This document shows positions 24,104 to 34,602 of a stretch of 61,254 nucleotides of DNA, one piece after another (position 1 is the first letter of the stretch; each line of letters starts with the position of its first letter). The translations under genes and the position numbers were made by a program. Below the pieces are notes generated by a model. The model saw only the letters and a program-made list of their open reading frames with translations, did not search any database and was not told the DNA's origin. The stretch comes from Acidimicrobiales bacterium (lineage in GTDB: Bacteria > Actinomycetota > Acidimicrobiia > Acidimicrobiales > JAVJTC01), in the NCBI GenBank assembly GCA_040219085.1, contig JAVJTC010000026.1:1-61254 (forward strand). The letters are read 5' to 3'.

Positions 24104-26167
24104 GTGAAAAGACTCGCCGTCGTTGTTGCCGCCATGGCCCTGGTCCTGTCGGTGCTCACCCTGGCTTCCCCAGGTACCTCTGCTGCCGCTCCTGGCGACC
24201 AACGGGTGGATGTCATCGTCCAACTCGCGCCCAGCGTCGGCGTGTCCGCCACCTCGGCGGATCACGAGCGGCTCGGCGTCGACGTGCAGGAGTCGTTCCG
24301 CAATGTCTTCAACGGCTACGTGGCCAACGTCGCCGAGTCGGCCATCGAAGATCTGAGAGCAGACCCGCGGGTCTTGAGCGTCGAGGTGGATCAGGCCGTC
24401 CACGCGACCGCGCAGAGCACCCCGCCCGGTATCGAACGGATCGGTGCGGCGAGCCGCGACGAGTTCGTCAATGAGGCGGACGACGTCAGGGTCGACGTCG
24501 ACGTGGCCGTCCTCGACACCGGAATCGACGGGGATCATCCGGATCTGAACGTCGTCTACGACGTCAACTGTCTCGAGGTTCCGAGCGCCTGGTGGTGGGG
24601 CACGTTCTTCGAGCGTTGGTTCGGAGGTCCTCCCGCCGAGTACCCGTGCCAGCCCGACGGCAGCGAGGACGGTGACAGCCACGGCACCCACGTCGCAGGG
24701 ACGATCGCCGCGCTCGACAACGGCGTCGGCGTGGTCGGTGTCGCCCCCGGCGCCCGCCTGTGGAACGTCAAGGTCCTCGACAATGCCGGGGACGGGACGA
24801 TCTCCTCGATCATCCGCGGCCTCGACCATGTCGTGGGGCTCGGCTCGCAGATCGAAGTCGTGAACATGAGCCTCGGGTGTGTGTGCCAGAGCTCAGCGCT
24901 CGACACCGCCATCGCCAACACGATCGCGGCCGGCGTGGTCGTCGTGGCCTCTGCCGGAAACAACGGCATCGACATCGCGAACACCCGACCGGGTGGCAAC
25001 CCCGACGTCATCGGGGTGTCCGCGTTCGCCGACTACGACGGTGCCCCCGGCGGCAACGGGTCTGGTTGTGCCACCCCCGACGACACACGTGCTTCGTTCT
25101 CCAACTACGGCACGGGCGTGGCGGTAGCGGCACCGGGCGTCTGCATCCGGTCGACCGTCCCGGGTGGCGCCTACGGAACCAAGAGCGGTACGTCGATGTC
25201 CTCGCCGCACGTGGCCGGTGCCGCAGCGCTGCTCGCGAGTGCCGACAACCCGAACAACCGCAGCGATGTCCTCGCGATCCGCGCGGCGTTGGTCACCAAC
25301 GGCGTTCAGGACTGGGTGGACAACAGCGGCGACGGAGTGCTGGAGCCGCGCGTGAACGTCGCACCTTCGGCCTTCGACCCCTCGACCGTCGCGGGCACTG
25401 AGGATCCGCCGCCGGGGAACCAGCCGCCGACGGCGTCTTTCACGGTCTCGTGCGACGAACTCGAGTGCACCTTCGACGCGTCGGGTTCCTCCGACGACGA
25501 TGGCGTCGTCCGCTACGACTGGGTCTTCGGTGATTCCGCGACGTCGTCGGACGGTCCGTCCGTGGCGACGCACACCTACGCCTCACCGGGCACGTACACG
25601 GTCGGGCTCACCGTGTTCGACGCCGAGAACCTCTCCGGCTCCACAACCCGATCGGCCCAGCCGTTCGAGAATCAGCCGCCTACGGCGTCTTTCACGGTCT
25701 CGTGCAACAACCTGACGTGTTCGTTCAATGCGTCCGGGTCCTCCGATGACGGTGGGATCGTCTCCTACACGTGGGACTTCGGCGACTCGACGGGGACGAC
25801 GGAGGGTGATCCGAACACGTCACACACCTACGCCTCGGCAGGCTCCCGTACGGTCACCCTGACCGTCGAGGACGGCGCCGGCCTCGACGACTCGACGACG
25901 CGTTCGGCGAACCCGACCGACCCGCCCGCGGTGAGCATCACCGCCGACGTCGTGCTCACCGACGGCTTCTTCATCGACCGCTTCAACATCACATGGAGTG
26001 GGGCGACGACCTCGACCGTCGACATCCGACGTGACGGGGCGCTGCGGACCACGACCGCGAACGACGGTCAGTTCACCGACTCGATCTGGTTCAACTCCCG
26101 CACCCACTCCTGGCAGGTCTGCAACAGGGGCAGCCTCACCGAGTGCTCGGTGCCTGTCATCGAGTGA
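24104..26167 (+). CDS. Secreted subtilisin-like serine protease with two PKD domains
   Basis: 687 residues from a GTG. A Sec signal peptide ends near TSAAA; an I9-type inhibitor prodomain (residues 30-105) contains VDVIVQLAPSVGVSAT. The S8 triad is complete: Asp138 in VAVLDTGIDGDHPDL, His193 in DSHGTHVAGTIAAL and Ser364 in GTSMSSPHVAGAAALL, with the oxyanion Asn in ASAGNNGIDI. Two PKD domains follow, each starting QPPTASFTVSC and containing D-W-V-F-G-D or T-W-D-F-G-D. A last beta-rich domain ends the protein. Cys pairs in PKD domains (SC...C) suggest disulfides outside the cell. Likely nutrient-scavenging. Confidence 0.93.
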   Translation: MKRLAVVVAAMALVLSVLTLASPGTSAAAPGDQRVDVIVQLAPSVGVSATSADHERLGVDVQESFRNVFNGYVANVAESAIEDLRADPRVLSVEVDQAVHATAQSTPPGIERIGAASRDEFVNEADDVRVDVDVAVLDTGIDGDHPDLNVVYDVNCLEVPSAWWWGTFFERWFGGPPAEYPCQPDGSEDGDSHGTHVAGTIAALDNGVGVVGVAPGARLWNVKVLDNAGDGTISSIIRGLDHVVGLGSQIEVVNMSLGCVCQSSALDTAIANTIAAGVVVVASAGNNGIDIANTRPGGNPDVIGVSAFADYDGAPGGNGSGCATPDDTRASFSNYGTGVAVAAPGVCIRSTVPGGAYGTKSGTSMSSPHVAGAAALLASADNPNNRSDVLAIRAALVTNGVQDWVDNSGDGVLEPRVNVAPSAFDPSTVAGTEDPPPGNQPPTASFTVSCDELECTFDASGSSDDDGVVRYDWVFGDSATSSDGPSVATHTYASPGTYTVGLTVFDAENLSGSTTRSAQPFENQPPTASFTVSCNNLTCSFNASGSSDDGGIVSYTWDFGDSTGTTEGDPNTSHTYASAGSRTVTLTVEDGAGLDDSTTRSANPTDPPAVSITADVVLTDGFFIDRFNITWSGATTSTVDIRRDGALRTTTANDGQFTDSIWFNSRTHSWQVCNRGSLTECSVPVIE

Positions 26168-26200
26168 CCGCCACGCCCTGAGGTCCGGCCACGGTCGGCT

Positions 26201-26560
26201 TCAGGTGGAAGCCTTGGCGTTCGCGCTGCGCAGGCGGTCGGCCATGATGCCGAGCACGGAGGTGGCGAAGCCGGGGGTCTGCTGGACCATGAACTCGAAG
26301 CGCTTCCGGTCGATCCGCACGACCTCCGCATCGCTGCGCACGGTGGCCGACGCGGAGCGCGGTGAATCGTCGACGAGAGCCATCTCGCCGAGGATCTCAC
26401 CTGCGCCGAGTGTCTGAACGACGTTGTCGCCGACGGCGATGTCGATCTCGCCCGACTTGATGACGAACATGTCGTCTGCGGGGTCACCTTCGGAGAAAAG
26501 AACATCCCCGGCGGCGAGCATTTCGCCCTCGCGGTTCTTGAACAGGTCCAGCGTCCTCAT
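26201..26560 (-). CDS. Single-domain cyclic-nucleotide-binding protein
   Basis: 119 residues consisting almost wholly of one CRP/EPAC-like cNMP-binding beta-roll: LAAGDVLFSEGDPADDMFVI, GAGEILGEMALVDDSPRSASATV and the hinge helix VVRIDRKRFEFMV. The phosphate-binding cassette F/L-G-E-x-A-L-x-x-x-x-R-S-A is complete, so cyclic nucleotide binding is expected. No DNA-binding domain follows, so it probably acts through protein contact. It diverges from the FHA-cyclase gene with 179 bases between starts, suggesting producer and receptor. Confidence 0.88.
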   Translation of the reverse strand: MRTLDLFKNREGEMLAAGDVLFSEGDPADDMFVIKSGEIDIAVGDNVVQTLGAGEILGEMALVDDSPRSASATVRSDAEVVRIDRKRFEFMVQQTPGFATSVLGIMADRLRSANAKAST

Positions 26561-26739
26561 GGATCCAGAACCTACTCGGCCCGCCAGGTCCGATCGGCGG
26601 GATGTCGTGATGTTCCCGCCCCGTTTACCGCAGGTTCGGCCCGTAGCAAGGCCACGTTCATCGCCGGCGTCGGTCGAGGCCGACGGACGCGGGTGAGATC
26701 GCTACCATCACGGTCGATGGTGCCCAGAATGCGTGAACG

Positions 26740-27762
26740 ATGACCCACCCGATCGTCGTCATCAGACAACCCGGCCACACCCCCGTCCACCTGTCGGTGC
26801 GTGAGCCGGTCGAGATCGGCCGGGAGTGCGGCGGACTCATTCTCGCCGACCCCCAGGTATCGCGCCGCCACGCGGTGATCCGGCCCGCCCGCGGAGAAGG
26901 GGTCGAGATCGACGACCTCGGCAGCACCAACGGCACGTTCGTCGCCTCCACCCGCCTCACCAAGGCGGTCCGCCTCACTCCCGGCGTCGTCGTGCGTCTC
27001 GGCCAGACCACCGTCGAGCTCGAAGCACCGGTGCGCCAGACCCCGGCCCGTTCTCAGACCAGCAAGGGCACCATGATCGGCGGCGCCCCTCCCACCGGGG
27101 GCGACGCGCCCGACGGCCGTGTACGTCCGGCCGCCGGTGCAGATGCGGATATCCGACGGACCTCGATCGAGATGGTCGCCGAGGCTGCGAGGGAGAGCGG
27201 TCCGATCGCCCAGCACGTCGTCGCCGGGGATCAGGGAACGGTGACGATCGTCTTCAGCGACATCGAGTCGTCCACCGACAGGGCGCTCGCTGTCGGCGAC
27301 ACCGTGTGGATGGAGATGCTCGAGACCCACAACGACATCATCCGTCAGAACCTCACCAAGTTCGGCGGGCGGGAGATCAAGAACCAGGGCGACGGGTTCA
27401 TGTTGAGCTTCCCCGGGGCGCGTCGTGCCCTGCTGTGCATGATCGCAGTTCAGCGCGAGCTGGACCAGCTCGAGAAGAGCCGTCCCGAGGTGGCCGTGAA
27501 GATCCGTATCGGGCTGCACACGGGTGAGGTGATCGCCGACAGCGACGGGGACCTCTTCGGCAAGCACGTCATCATCGCTGCGCGGATCGCGAACCTTGCC
27601 AGTGGTGGCGAGATCCTCGCGTCGAGCCTCGTCAAGGAGATCAGTTCGGCTCGCGGTGACATCGACTTCGGGGATCCCCGTCAGGTCGAGCTGAAGGGCG
27701 TCGGCGGCGAGCACCTGGTCTATCCGGTGCTGTGGGAGACGAGCGCAGCCGTCGACTCCTGA
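26740..27762 (+). CDS. FHA domain fused to a class III adenylate/guanylate cyclase
   Basis: 340 residues. The N-terminal FHA domain (1-95) has the phosphothreonine-binding residues: Gly27-Arg28 in VEIGRE, VSRRHAVI (Ser41, Arg42, His44) and DLGSTNGTF (Asn64). A flexible linker rich in Gly/Pro and Thr leads to the cyclase (165-330) with both metal-binding aspartates, Asp174 in VFSDIESST and Asp218 in KNQGDGF, Lys214, and the R-x-A-N-L-A-x-x-G-G-E-I block. Cyclic AMP is the likely product; GMP specificity cannot be excluded. It is soluble. It converges on the membrane protein, ends six bases apart. Confidence 0.92.
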   Translation: MTHPIVVIRQPGHTPVHLSVREPVEIGRECGGLILADPQVSRRHAVIRPARGEGVEIDDLGSTNGTFVASTRLTKAVRLTPGVVVRLGQTTVELEAPVRQTPARSQTSKGTMIGGAPPTGGDAPDGRVRPAAGADADIRRTSIEMVAEAARESGPIAQHVVAGDQGTVTIVFSDIESSTDRALAVGDTVWMEMLETHNDIIRQNLTKFGGREIKNQGDGFMLSFPGARRALLCMIAVQRELDQLEKSRPEVAVKIRIGLHTGEVIADSDGDLFGKHVIIAARIANLASGGEILASSLVKEISSARGDIDFGDPRQVELKGVGGEHLVYPVLWETSAAVDS

Positions 27763-27768
27763 TCCGGG

Positions 27769-28590
27769 TCAGCTGATCGTCGTGGCGAACTCGTCGTAGC
27801 CGCGGTCGTCGCGCCCCGCGCCGGTGTCGATCTCGTCGTCGGGGTCGGCATCACGCACGGCCTCGCTCAGTGATCCGGGAGCGACGTAGCCGAGGATGAA
27901 TGTGCCGATGGTCGGCAGCAGCACGAGCGGCACCCACGCCGACGCGGGCACGGCGGCGATCCTGACGACCGACAGACCGACCGTGACGAGAAGACCGACC
28001 CCGAGGCCCAGTGCGGCGAACTGTGCGCCACGGGTGAACCGGTTGGCGCGCAGGCGACGTCCGTAGACAGCTGCGGCGAGCGAGGCGATCGTGAGCACGG
28101 TGAAGAGGAGGATGGCGAGCGCGAACCAGCCGAGGGCGGAGGTCGCGTTGCCGCGGACGTCGGCGATGAACTTCGTCGAACCCACGACTTCCCGGTCGAG
28201 GTCGTAGAGCGTCAACTCCGCTCGCACGAGACCTGTGGCCTGGGACTCGAGGTCGAAGAACTCGAGTGGAAGCTGCACCGAGGTCGAATCGCCGGCGTCG
28301 ACGGGGACGCCGACCGTCGTCTCGTAGGTGAGGAAGCTGACGCCGATCACGCTGCCCGTCACCCTCAGCCAACCGACCGTGACCTCCTCGTCGGTGGTGT
28401 TCGTGACGGTGAGAAAGATCTCGTTGTCCGGACCGGGTCGGAGTTCGGCCGGATCCGAACTCGACGCATCCGCAAGGTCGACGCCGTTGATCGTGGCATC
28501 GATGTCGACGTCGTCGGCCGAGGCGGGGGGTGCGGCGAGGGCCACCATCAGGACCACCGCGGCAGCCATCGTGGCGAGTCGACGGATCAT
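27769..28590 (-). CDS. Signal-peptide membrane protein with an outer beta domain and three helices, paralogous to the kinase tail
   Basis: 273 residues: signal peptide 1-25, outer domain about 26-150, helices near 152-175, 190-210 and 218-238, and an acidic cytoplasmic tail. The outer domain begins [11 protein letters not shown] and ends with ATGLVRAEL...[18 protein letters not shown]. The kinase encoded two genes upstream has the same sequence order, TINGTDVTDGT ... ATGRLVFTDTDGSEVVSHEF ... D-N-T-G, followed by the same three helices. That makes the two proteins probable paralogues sharing a membrane module. The start overlaps the surface-protein stop (ATGA), so the two are coupled. Confidence 0.75.
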   Translation of the reverse strand: MIRRLATMAAAVVLMVALAAPPASADDVDIDATINGVDLADASSSDPAELRPGPDNEIFLTVTNTTDEEVTVGWLRVTGSVIGVSFLTYETTVGVPVDAGDSTSVQLPLEFFDLESQATGLVRAELTLYDLDREVVGSTKFIADVRGNATSALGWFALAILLFTVLTIASLAAAVYGRRLRANRFTRGAQFAALGLGVGLLVTVGLSVVRIAAVPASAWVPLVLLPTIGTFILGYVAPGSLSEAVRDADPDDEIDTGAGRDDRGYDEFATTIS

Positions 28591-31500
28591 CGGTCTCCTC
28601 CGGGTCGGCGGGCCGCCGGGTTGGACGGCACCAGTCGGAACAACAGGGCGAGCAGGCCGGCGGTGACGATGACCACCACGACGGTCCGGCCGCCGCCGGG
28701 AGCGGCGCTCGATGTCGAGATCAGAATCGGTTGGATCAGCACCGATGCTCCGTCGCAGAACACCTCGACCTCGTGGAGGCCCGATTCGATGCCGAGGGTG
28801 GCGATACTGAGGGTGTCGCCGTCGTGGGGCCCGTCGACTGGGACGCCATCGACCGTGGCGGTCAGCTCCCCCGCGCAGTCGGGAAGGGCAATGACCAGCG
28901 GACGTCCCGCCGTGGCACCGAGGACCTGGGCCGCCGGCGCAGGGTCGGCGCCTACGGCGACCTCACCGTCGTCGTCGGGCGCGGCGGTGGGCGACGGGGT
29001 CGGTTCGGCTGTCGGGTCGGCTGTGGGTTCGGCGGTGGGCGACGGGGTCGGTTCGGCGGTCGGGTCCGGTGTCGTTGCGGGGGTGGGGTCCGTGACGGGT
29101 GGCGTCGTCGGGGTGGGCGAAGGTGTCTGCGTCGGAGATGGGGTGGCTGCGGGGGTGGGCGAAGGTGTCGGCGTCGGAGATGGGGTGGCTGCGGGGGTGG
29201 GGCTCGGCGTCGGGGTGACGGTGGGCGTCGGTTCGGTCGTGGGCGTCGGTGTCGGCGTCGGGTCGATCGTCGTGATCGTGATCGTCACGTCAGCCTGGTT
29301 GGAAGTGGCGCCGAAGACGTCCGTGACCTCGTAGGTGATCGTGTCGGTGAACACGGCGTCGGCGTCGATATCGCCTCCGGCCGTGCCGATCGCCGTCGGG
29401 TCCGGCGTGTACAGCACTGAACCGTCGCCGTTGGGCGTGGCGGTCCCGAAGGTTCCGTTCGTGACGATGGTGACCGTGCCGGGGTCGATCGGGCTGTCCG
29501 GATCGGTGACGAGGGGCGTGATCCAGAACTCGACCGGACCCTCGCCCGAGGCGATCTCACCCGGGCCCGCCGTCGGGGTGACATTGCCGGGTTCGACGAC
29601 GATGATCACGGTGGCCGTGTCGGAGCCGTAGGAGTCGGTGATCCTGTAGGTGAACGAGTCGACGCCGCTGAACCCCTCGTCGGGCGTGTAGGTGAAAGAC
29701 CCGTCGCCGGAGACCACGGCCTCACCATTGGCCGGGTCCGTCAGCTTCTCGGGGGTGGCCACCTCGTCGTTGGAGGCGTCGTTGCCGAGTACGCCGTCGG
29801 CGGGCACGACGAGTGGTGTCTCGAAGGCAGTCGTGTCGAAGTCGTCGGTGGCGATGGGGCCGGCCGGTCCCGGGCCTGGAACCGTGATCGTGACCGTCGC
29901 ACGGCCACACTGGTCCGACTCCTCGAAGTCGGCCGACAACCCCTCGTCCGACTCGCCTTCGAACCCGAAGCTCCAGCAGACGTCGTAGATGAAGGAGTCG
30001 GCGCCGTAGAAGCCCGCGTTCGGGGTGTAGGTGAAGAAAGGATCTTCGAAATCGGAGTCGTCGACGGCCGTGGTGCCGAAGGCGGGGCCGCTGCGGACGC
30101 GGATGTCGACGAGGACGTCACCCTCGCCGACGCCGTCGGGGATCCCGACGTCGTTCAGCAACACCTCGACGTCGACGGGGGTGCCCTGTGGGGTGGAAGT
30201 CGAGTCGTCGCGGGCGCCGACGGTGATCACGGTGACCGCAGCGCCCGTGCAGACCGTGGCCGCGGCGCCGACCTCGGAGTCGGGCACGCTGTCGACGAAG
30301 AACTCGCAGATCTCCCAGTCGAAGCTGTCGGGGCCGAGGTGGTCGGGATCCGGGACGTAGGTCCAGTCCGCCGAGTACCCGAAGACGATCCCGTCACAGC
30401 ATTCGCTGATCTCGTAGCCGTCGAAGGTCAGCTCACCGTCCGTGGGGCCGCCGGTGACCGACGGCGGATCACCGGGGACGTCGGAGCGGTCTTCGTCACT
30501 GATGAAGGCGAACACCCGGTCGCCGTCGGGATCGACGTCCCTCTCCGAAACGTAGAAGGTCCCGTCGTTCGTCTCCGGTCCCTCGAAGACGTTGACCGTG
30601 ACGGTGGCGACGTCCCCGCTCTGATTGCCCGCCGTGTTGACCCGGTAGGTGAAGCTCGTCACGTAGGTGCCCGACGCGGGGTCGTAGTCGAGCTCGTCGC
30701 ACTCGTCGTCGACCGATGCGGTCACGGTGCCGCCCTCGCCGACGAGGTCGCACAGGAGAGTGCCGGTGGCCGGGAGCGACGCGACGGTGATCGTTCCGTC
30801 GTTGAACGGCGACGGACCGTCCGGGTCCGTGTCGTTGTCGGTGATGAAGAGATTCGTCGTCTCGCCGCCGTAGACGAACTCCGTGTCGTCGACTGCCACG
30901 GGGGGCTGGTCCTCACCGAGGGTGATGGTCACCGTTGCGACGTTGCTCGCATCGATGCCGTCGCTGGCCTGGTAGGTGAACGACGTCGAGGTGAAGCCGC
31001 CCAGCGGATCGGGAAGCGAGTAGAAGCAGATGGAGGTGAAGCAGTCGAGGTCGCCGCGGGCGTCGTCGAAGCCGGGACCGGGGCTGGTGAACTCGAGGAA
31101 GTCATCTTCGGGATCCGGGTCGGTGTCGTTGCCGAAGGGGGAGATGATGATGCTCTCGCCGTCGCCGGCGTTGGCCTCTGTCACGGTGACGTCGTCGTCG
31201 ACGGCGGTCGGAGCGACGTTCGTCGACGCCGTCACCGTCACGGTCACGGTCGCCGTCACGCACTCGAGGGTCGGATTCGAGTCACAGAGCTCGTAGTCGA
31301 AGGTGTCGATCAGGGGGAACGGACCGGCGTAGGACTCCGGCGGGTTGTACTCGATGACCCCGTTCGAACTCTGACAGGTCGAGAAGCAGAAGAGCTCGCC
31401 GCCCTGGTCGCTCGTGTCGCTGCTGCCGCCTTCGAGGCCGATGGAGACGTCACCGCCGAAGCCGAAGAACCCGTCCCAGGCGTCGTTGTCGGTCACCGGA

Positions 31501-32603
31501 ATGTCGACGTTGCGGTCGATTGCCACCGTGGCGGTGTCGTCGACCGCGGCCGGCAGGTCGGTCGGGTCGACGTCGATCGTGACCGTGGCGGTGTCGCACA
31601 GCGGGGTGGGCGAGGTGTCGTCGCACACCTCGTAGACGAACGAGTCGGTCGTCGGCGCGACGGCGGTGGGTGTGTAGCCGATCTCGTAGGAGCACTCGCC
31701 TGTTCCGCTGTCGCAGTCGACGGTTCCGGAACCGGGGCCCGAGACGAGCGAGTAGTCGAGTTCCTCGGGCGGGCCGTCGTCGGGATCGGTGTCGTTGGCG
31801 GACACATCGATGTAGATGGTCTGCCCGATCGTCGAGCCCGAATCGTCACGTGCGATCGGCGCGAGGGGCTCGGGACGGACCACGTCGATGCTGGCCAGGC
31901 CGGTCGCCGCGGCTCCGAAGATGTCCTCGGCGGTGTAGGTGAACGAGTCGGGCCCGAAGTACCCGGTGTCGGGGGTGTAGGTGACCGTTCCGTCGCTCTC
32001 GACGACGATCGACCCGTGGTCCGGATCCGAGGTGGCGGTGACCGAGACCTCGTGACCCTGGGGGTCCACGTCGTTGGCGGCGGGGTCGAGATTCTGGGGC
32101 AGGTCCGTCGTCACGGTGAACTCGTCGTCGGCGGTGCGGGGAGCCTCCAACTCGACGCCTACCGTGACGGTCGCCGACGGAGAGGTCACCGGGCCGATGC
32201 CCTCGATCGTCGCCGTCCACGTGTAGGCGAAGGAGTCGACGCCGCCGAAGCCGTCATCGGGTGTGTAGGTGACGGTCCCGTCCGATTCGCCGGTGGCGGA
32301 GCCCGATGTGGGGTCTGTGGTGACGGCGATGGAGAGTTCCGAGACGAATCCCGAGTCCAGCGGGAGCAGCCCGTACGAGTCGTTGGCGAGAACGTCGAGG
32401 GCGGTCTGACGCGTGGCGGTGGGCGCGTCGGGTTCGGCGATCGCGAACACGTCGTCGACGGCGGCCGCGCCGGGGGACGGCGGAGCGGGTGGGTCCACGG
32501 CGCCGGCCGGGCCGATGGAGCCGACCCAGGTGAGCACCGACGCGACCAGCACGGCGGCTGTGAAGCCGCCGACGAGCTTCGGACGGGAGAGTCGGGTCAC
32601 CAC
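28587..32603 (-). CDS. Giant secreted, membrane-anchored Ig/cadherin-like repeat protein
   Basis: 1338 residues from the first of two adjacent GTG codons. An N-terminal hydrophobic segment ([19 protein letters not shown]) is a signal peptide. About ten repeats of 80-120 residues follow, each with a motif such as [17 protein letters not shown] or [16 protein letters not shown] and a D-D-x-x-x-x-x-x-x-x-x-x-D-P-D-x-D-x-x-D calcium-type loop, as in bacterial Ig-like/cadherin-like (Big_9/VCBS) domains. Many domains hold Cys pairs. Residues 1115-1207 are a Pro/Thr/Ser/Glu linker. A final TM helix ([15 protein letters not shown]) precedes an Arg-rich end, so it stays on the cell surface. Adhesion is likely. 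It follows the kinase gene by 105 bases. Confidence 0.88.
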   Translation of the reverse strand: MVTRLSRPKLVGGFTAAVLVASVLTWVGSIGPAGAVDPPAPPSPGAAAVDDVFAIAEPDAPTATRQTALDVLANDSYGLLPLDSGFVSELSIAVTTDPTSGSATGESDGTVTYTPDDGFGGVDSFAYTWTATIEGIGPVTSPSATVTVGVELEAPRTADDEFTVTTDLPQNLDPAANDVDPQGHEVSVTATSDPDHGSIVVESDGTVTYTPDTGYFGPDSFTYTAEDIFGAAATGLASIDVVRPEPLAPIARDDSGSTIGQTIYIDVSANDTDPDDGPPEELDYSLVSGPGSGTVDCDSGTGECSYEIGYTPTAVAPTTDSFVYEVCDDTSPTPLCDTATVTIDVDPTDLPAAVDDTATVAIDRNVDIPVTDNDAWDGFFGFGGDVSIGLEGGSSDTSDQGGELFCFSTCQSSNGVIEYNPPESYAGPFPLIDTFDYELCDSNPTLECVTATVTVTVTASTNVAPTAVDDDVTVTEANAGDGESIIISPFGNDTDPDPEDDFLEFTSPGPGFDDARGDLDCFTSICFYSLPDPLGGFTSTSFTYQASDGIDASNVATVTITLGEDQPPVAVDDTEFVYGGETTNLFITDNDTDPDGPSPFNDGTITVASLPATGTLLCDLVGEGGTVTASVDDECDELDYDPASGTYVTSFTYRVNTAGNQSGDVATVTVNVFEGPETNDGTFYVSERDVDPDGDRVFAFISDEDRSDVPGDPPSVTGGPTDGELTFDGYEISECCDGIVFGYSADWTYVPDPDHLGPDSFDWEICEFFVDSVPDSEVGAAATVCTGAAVTVITVGARDDSTSTPQGTPVDVEVLLNDVGIPDGVGEGDVLVDIRVRSGPAFGTTAVDDSDFEDPFFTYTPNAGFYGADSFIYDVCWSFGFEGESDEGLSADFEESDQCGRATVTITVPGPGPAGPIATDDFDTTAFETPLVVPADGVLGNDASNDEVATPEKLTDPANGEAVVSGDGSFTYTPDEGFSGVDSFTYRITDSYGSDTATVIIVVEPGNVTPTAGPGEIASGEGPVEFWITPLVTDPDSPIDPGTVTIVTNGTFGTATPNGDGSVLYTPDPTAIGTAGGDIDADAVFTDTITYEVTDVFGATSNQADVTITITTIDPTPTPTPTTEPTPTVTPTPSPTPAATPSPTPTPSPTPAATPSPTQTPSPTPTTPPVTDPTPATTPDPTAEPTPSPTAEPTADPTAEPTPSPTAAPDDDGEVAVGADPAPAAQVLGATAGRPLVIALPDCAGELTATVDGVPVDGPHDGDTLSIATLGIESGLHEVEVFCDGASVLIQPILISTSSAAPGGGRTVVVVIVTAGLLALLFRLVPSNPAARRPGGDR
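29111..29193 (-). repeat. Two 42-base tandem repeats in the Pro/Thr linker of the surface protein
   Basis: Two near-identical 42-base units (GGGTGGGCGAAGG at the start of each on the plus strand) encode the alternating Pro/Thr/Ser stretch of the linker. They differ at one or two bases, suggesting recent duplication and possible length variation between strains. Confidence 0.7.
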
Positions 32604-32708
32604 GGGGTCCCAGGGGGTCGTGAGGCGGGTGGTGGTGTCGGAGCGTGAACAACCGACCGTGCAAGCCTAGACGTCAGGGGTGCAGGCCTGCCAGGCCGCG
32701 AGCGGCGG

Positions 32709-34532
32709 TCAGGCCGTACGCGATGCCCGCCGGATGCGGCCGCGCCGTCCGACCGTGAGCAGCGCCCAGCCCAGCGCCGCGCTCCCGACCGCTCCGGCCA
32801 GGGCCGCGACGATCAGGTGGGGGACCGTCGGCTCGCCGTAGCCGAGCACCGCGCCGAGCGCGACGAACAGGAGGCCGACGAAGGCGCCGGTGATGAACAT
32901 CCCCACGAGTGCGGAGATCTTCCGGCGTCCCTTGCGGAGGGGCCTGATGTTCGATTCGAGGTAGGCGAACACGGCGAGCGCGAGGATCAGGGCGATCGCA
33001 CCGGACCCCGTCAGCCAGCGACCGGTGTTGTCGATCTCGAACTCGTGGCTGACGACCTCTGACCCGTCGGTGTCGGTGAACACGAGGCGGCCGGTGGCCG
33101 ATCCGCCGACGTACCAGCGGGCCGAGCTGGACTCCCACACGATCGGTTCGCCGACCTCGACATCGGCCGGGCCGATGTCGGTCAGCTCGATGTCCGCGCC
33201 GACGATCTCGAGGCGTACCTGGTCGGCGCCCGGGATGATCTCGGAGATCACCAGCGTCGTGTCGCCGGTGAGGTCCAGGTCGATGGTCCCGTCGGTGACG
33301 TCGGTTCCGTTGATCGTCACGACGCCGGGCTCGAGGCCGCTCACTCGGTCCACGCTCCCGAAGCCGACGATTCCGATGATCGCGGCGACGACGAGAGCGA
33401 CCACCCCGACCACGAGTTGGATCACCGGGAACGCCGGTGGGGTCAGCATCTCGCCGACGGAGAGGAGGTCCCCGGCTTCCATTGCCGTGCCGCCTCCGGT
33501 GCGCTTGGCCGGGTGGAACGCACTCGATGACGGTCGGATCGCCTGGGTGGGTGCGACTGACGCCATGCCTGCGGCCTGCGTGGCCAGCGGGTCGTCGGTC
33601 ACGATCGGGTTGTGGGTCGTCCGCATCGACGCCGAGAGGCGTTCCGAGCCGTGTACGGGAACGCCTGTCGCGTCGCCCCAGTCAGGACCCCAGGCGGTGG
33701 CTGCCGCCTCGCCGAGAGCGCAGCCGAAGTCCTCGGCGGTGCTGTAGCGGTCTTTCGGGTCGCGGGCGAGGCTCTTCATGACGACGGCCGCGATTTCCGG
33801 TGGGGTGGCGGGCGCGACGTCTCCGATGTCGGGGGGATCGGTCGTGATCCGTTGCGTGAGCAGTGACAGCGGACCGCCGTCGGTCGGCTCGTACGGCAGC
33901 CGCCCGGAGAGGAGTTCGAAGAGCATCGTGCCGGCGGCGTAGACGTCGGCGCGCTCGTCGACGTCACGTCCCTCGGCCTGCTCGGGCGCCATGTAGGCCG
34001 GGGTCCCGAGGACGCTGCCTTCGACGGTCGCCTTGGTGGTTGCTCCGTTCACGACCTTGGCGATCCCGAAGTCGGACACCTTGAGGGTGCCGGCCTCGTC
34101 GAAGAGGAGGTTCTCCGGCTTGATGTCGCGGTGCAGGATGCCGCGCTCGTGAGCGTGCTGGAGGCCCGCCGCGGTCGCGATGACGAGCGCGCAGCTCTCC
34201 TGAGGTGTCAGGCCGGTGTCGATGAAGCGCGACCACACGGTGCCGCCCGGCAGTGCCTCCATCACCAGAGCGCACATGTCGGGGCGTTCCACGAACTCGT
34301 ACACCGGCACGACATGGGGGTGGCCCAGGCGACCGAGAGCCTTGGCCTCGGCGAGGAACCTCTCCCGAACGGTCTGATCGCGGACGAAGGCCTCCGGCAG
34401 TTCCTTGATGGCCACGGATCGGCCGAGAGACTTCTGCTCGCCGAGATACACGATCCCCATCGCCCCGCGGCCGAGTTCACGCACGATCGAGTAGTCGGGG
34501 AGGGCGTCCGCGAGGCGGGTGTCGGGGTTCAC
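32709..34532 (-). CDS. Transmembrane Ser/Thr protein kinase with a non-PASTA outer domain
   Basis: 607 residues from a GTG. The Hanks-type kinase domain (14-275) is complete: LGRGAMGIVYLGE P-loop, Lys43 in VAIKELP, HRDIKPENLL (Asp136), DFGIAK and GTPAYMAPEQ. Residues 275-360 are a linker, then one helix (VIQLVVGVVALVVAAIIG), an outer domain of about 110 residues (VTINGTDVTDGT ... VVSHEFEIDNTG), and three further helices. PASTA repeats are absent. The outer domain and bundle match the small membrane protein two genes down. It is divergent from a PAS-GGDEF gene, starts 70 bases apart. Confidence 0.9.
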   Translation of the reverse strand: MNPDTRLADALPDYSIVRELGRGAMGIVYLGEQKSLGRSVAIKELPEAFVRDQTVRERFLAEAKALGRLGHPHVVPVYEFVERPDMCALVMEALPGGTVWSRFIDTGLTPQESCALVIATAAGLQHAHERGILHRDIKPENLLFDEAGTLKVSDFGIAKVVNGATTKATVEGSVLGTPAYMAPEQAEGRDVDERADVYAAGTMLFELLSGRLPYEPTDGGPLSLLTQRITTDPPDIGDVAPATPPEIAAVVMKSLARDPKDRYSTAEDFGCALGEAAATAWGPDWGDATGVPVHGSERLSASMRTTHNPIVTDDPLATQAAGMASVAPTQAIRPSSSAFHPAKRTGGGTAMEAGDLLSVGEMLTPPAFPVIQLVVGVVALVVAAIIGIVGFGSVDRVSGLEPGVVTINGTDVTDGTIDLDLTGDTTLVISEIIPGADQVRLEIVGADIELTDIGPADVEVGEPIVWESSSARWYVGGSATGRLVFTDTDGSEVVSHEFEIDNTGRWLTGSGAIALILALAVFAYLESNIRPLRKGRRKISALVGMFITGAFVGLLFVALGAVLGYGEPTVPHLIVAALAGAVGSAALGWALLTVGRRGRIRRASRTA

Positions 34533-34602
34533 AGCGCGCAGGCTAGTCGTCGGATCGTGTCCGCAGGGACTACGGAGTGGTCGTGGCGGTACCGTCAGCG
34601 AT

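Noticed and set aside
24104-26167. Lantibiotic or cyanobactin maturation protease
   Set aside because: The subtilase has a prodomain and PKD domains and no precursor peptide or modification gene nearby; a general secreted protease is simpler.
30339-32648. 769-codon plus-strand frame inside the giant surface protein
   Set aside because: It is Arg/Val/Gly-rich without domains and opposes a clear repeat protein with signal peptide.
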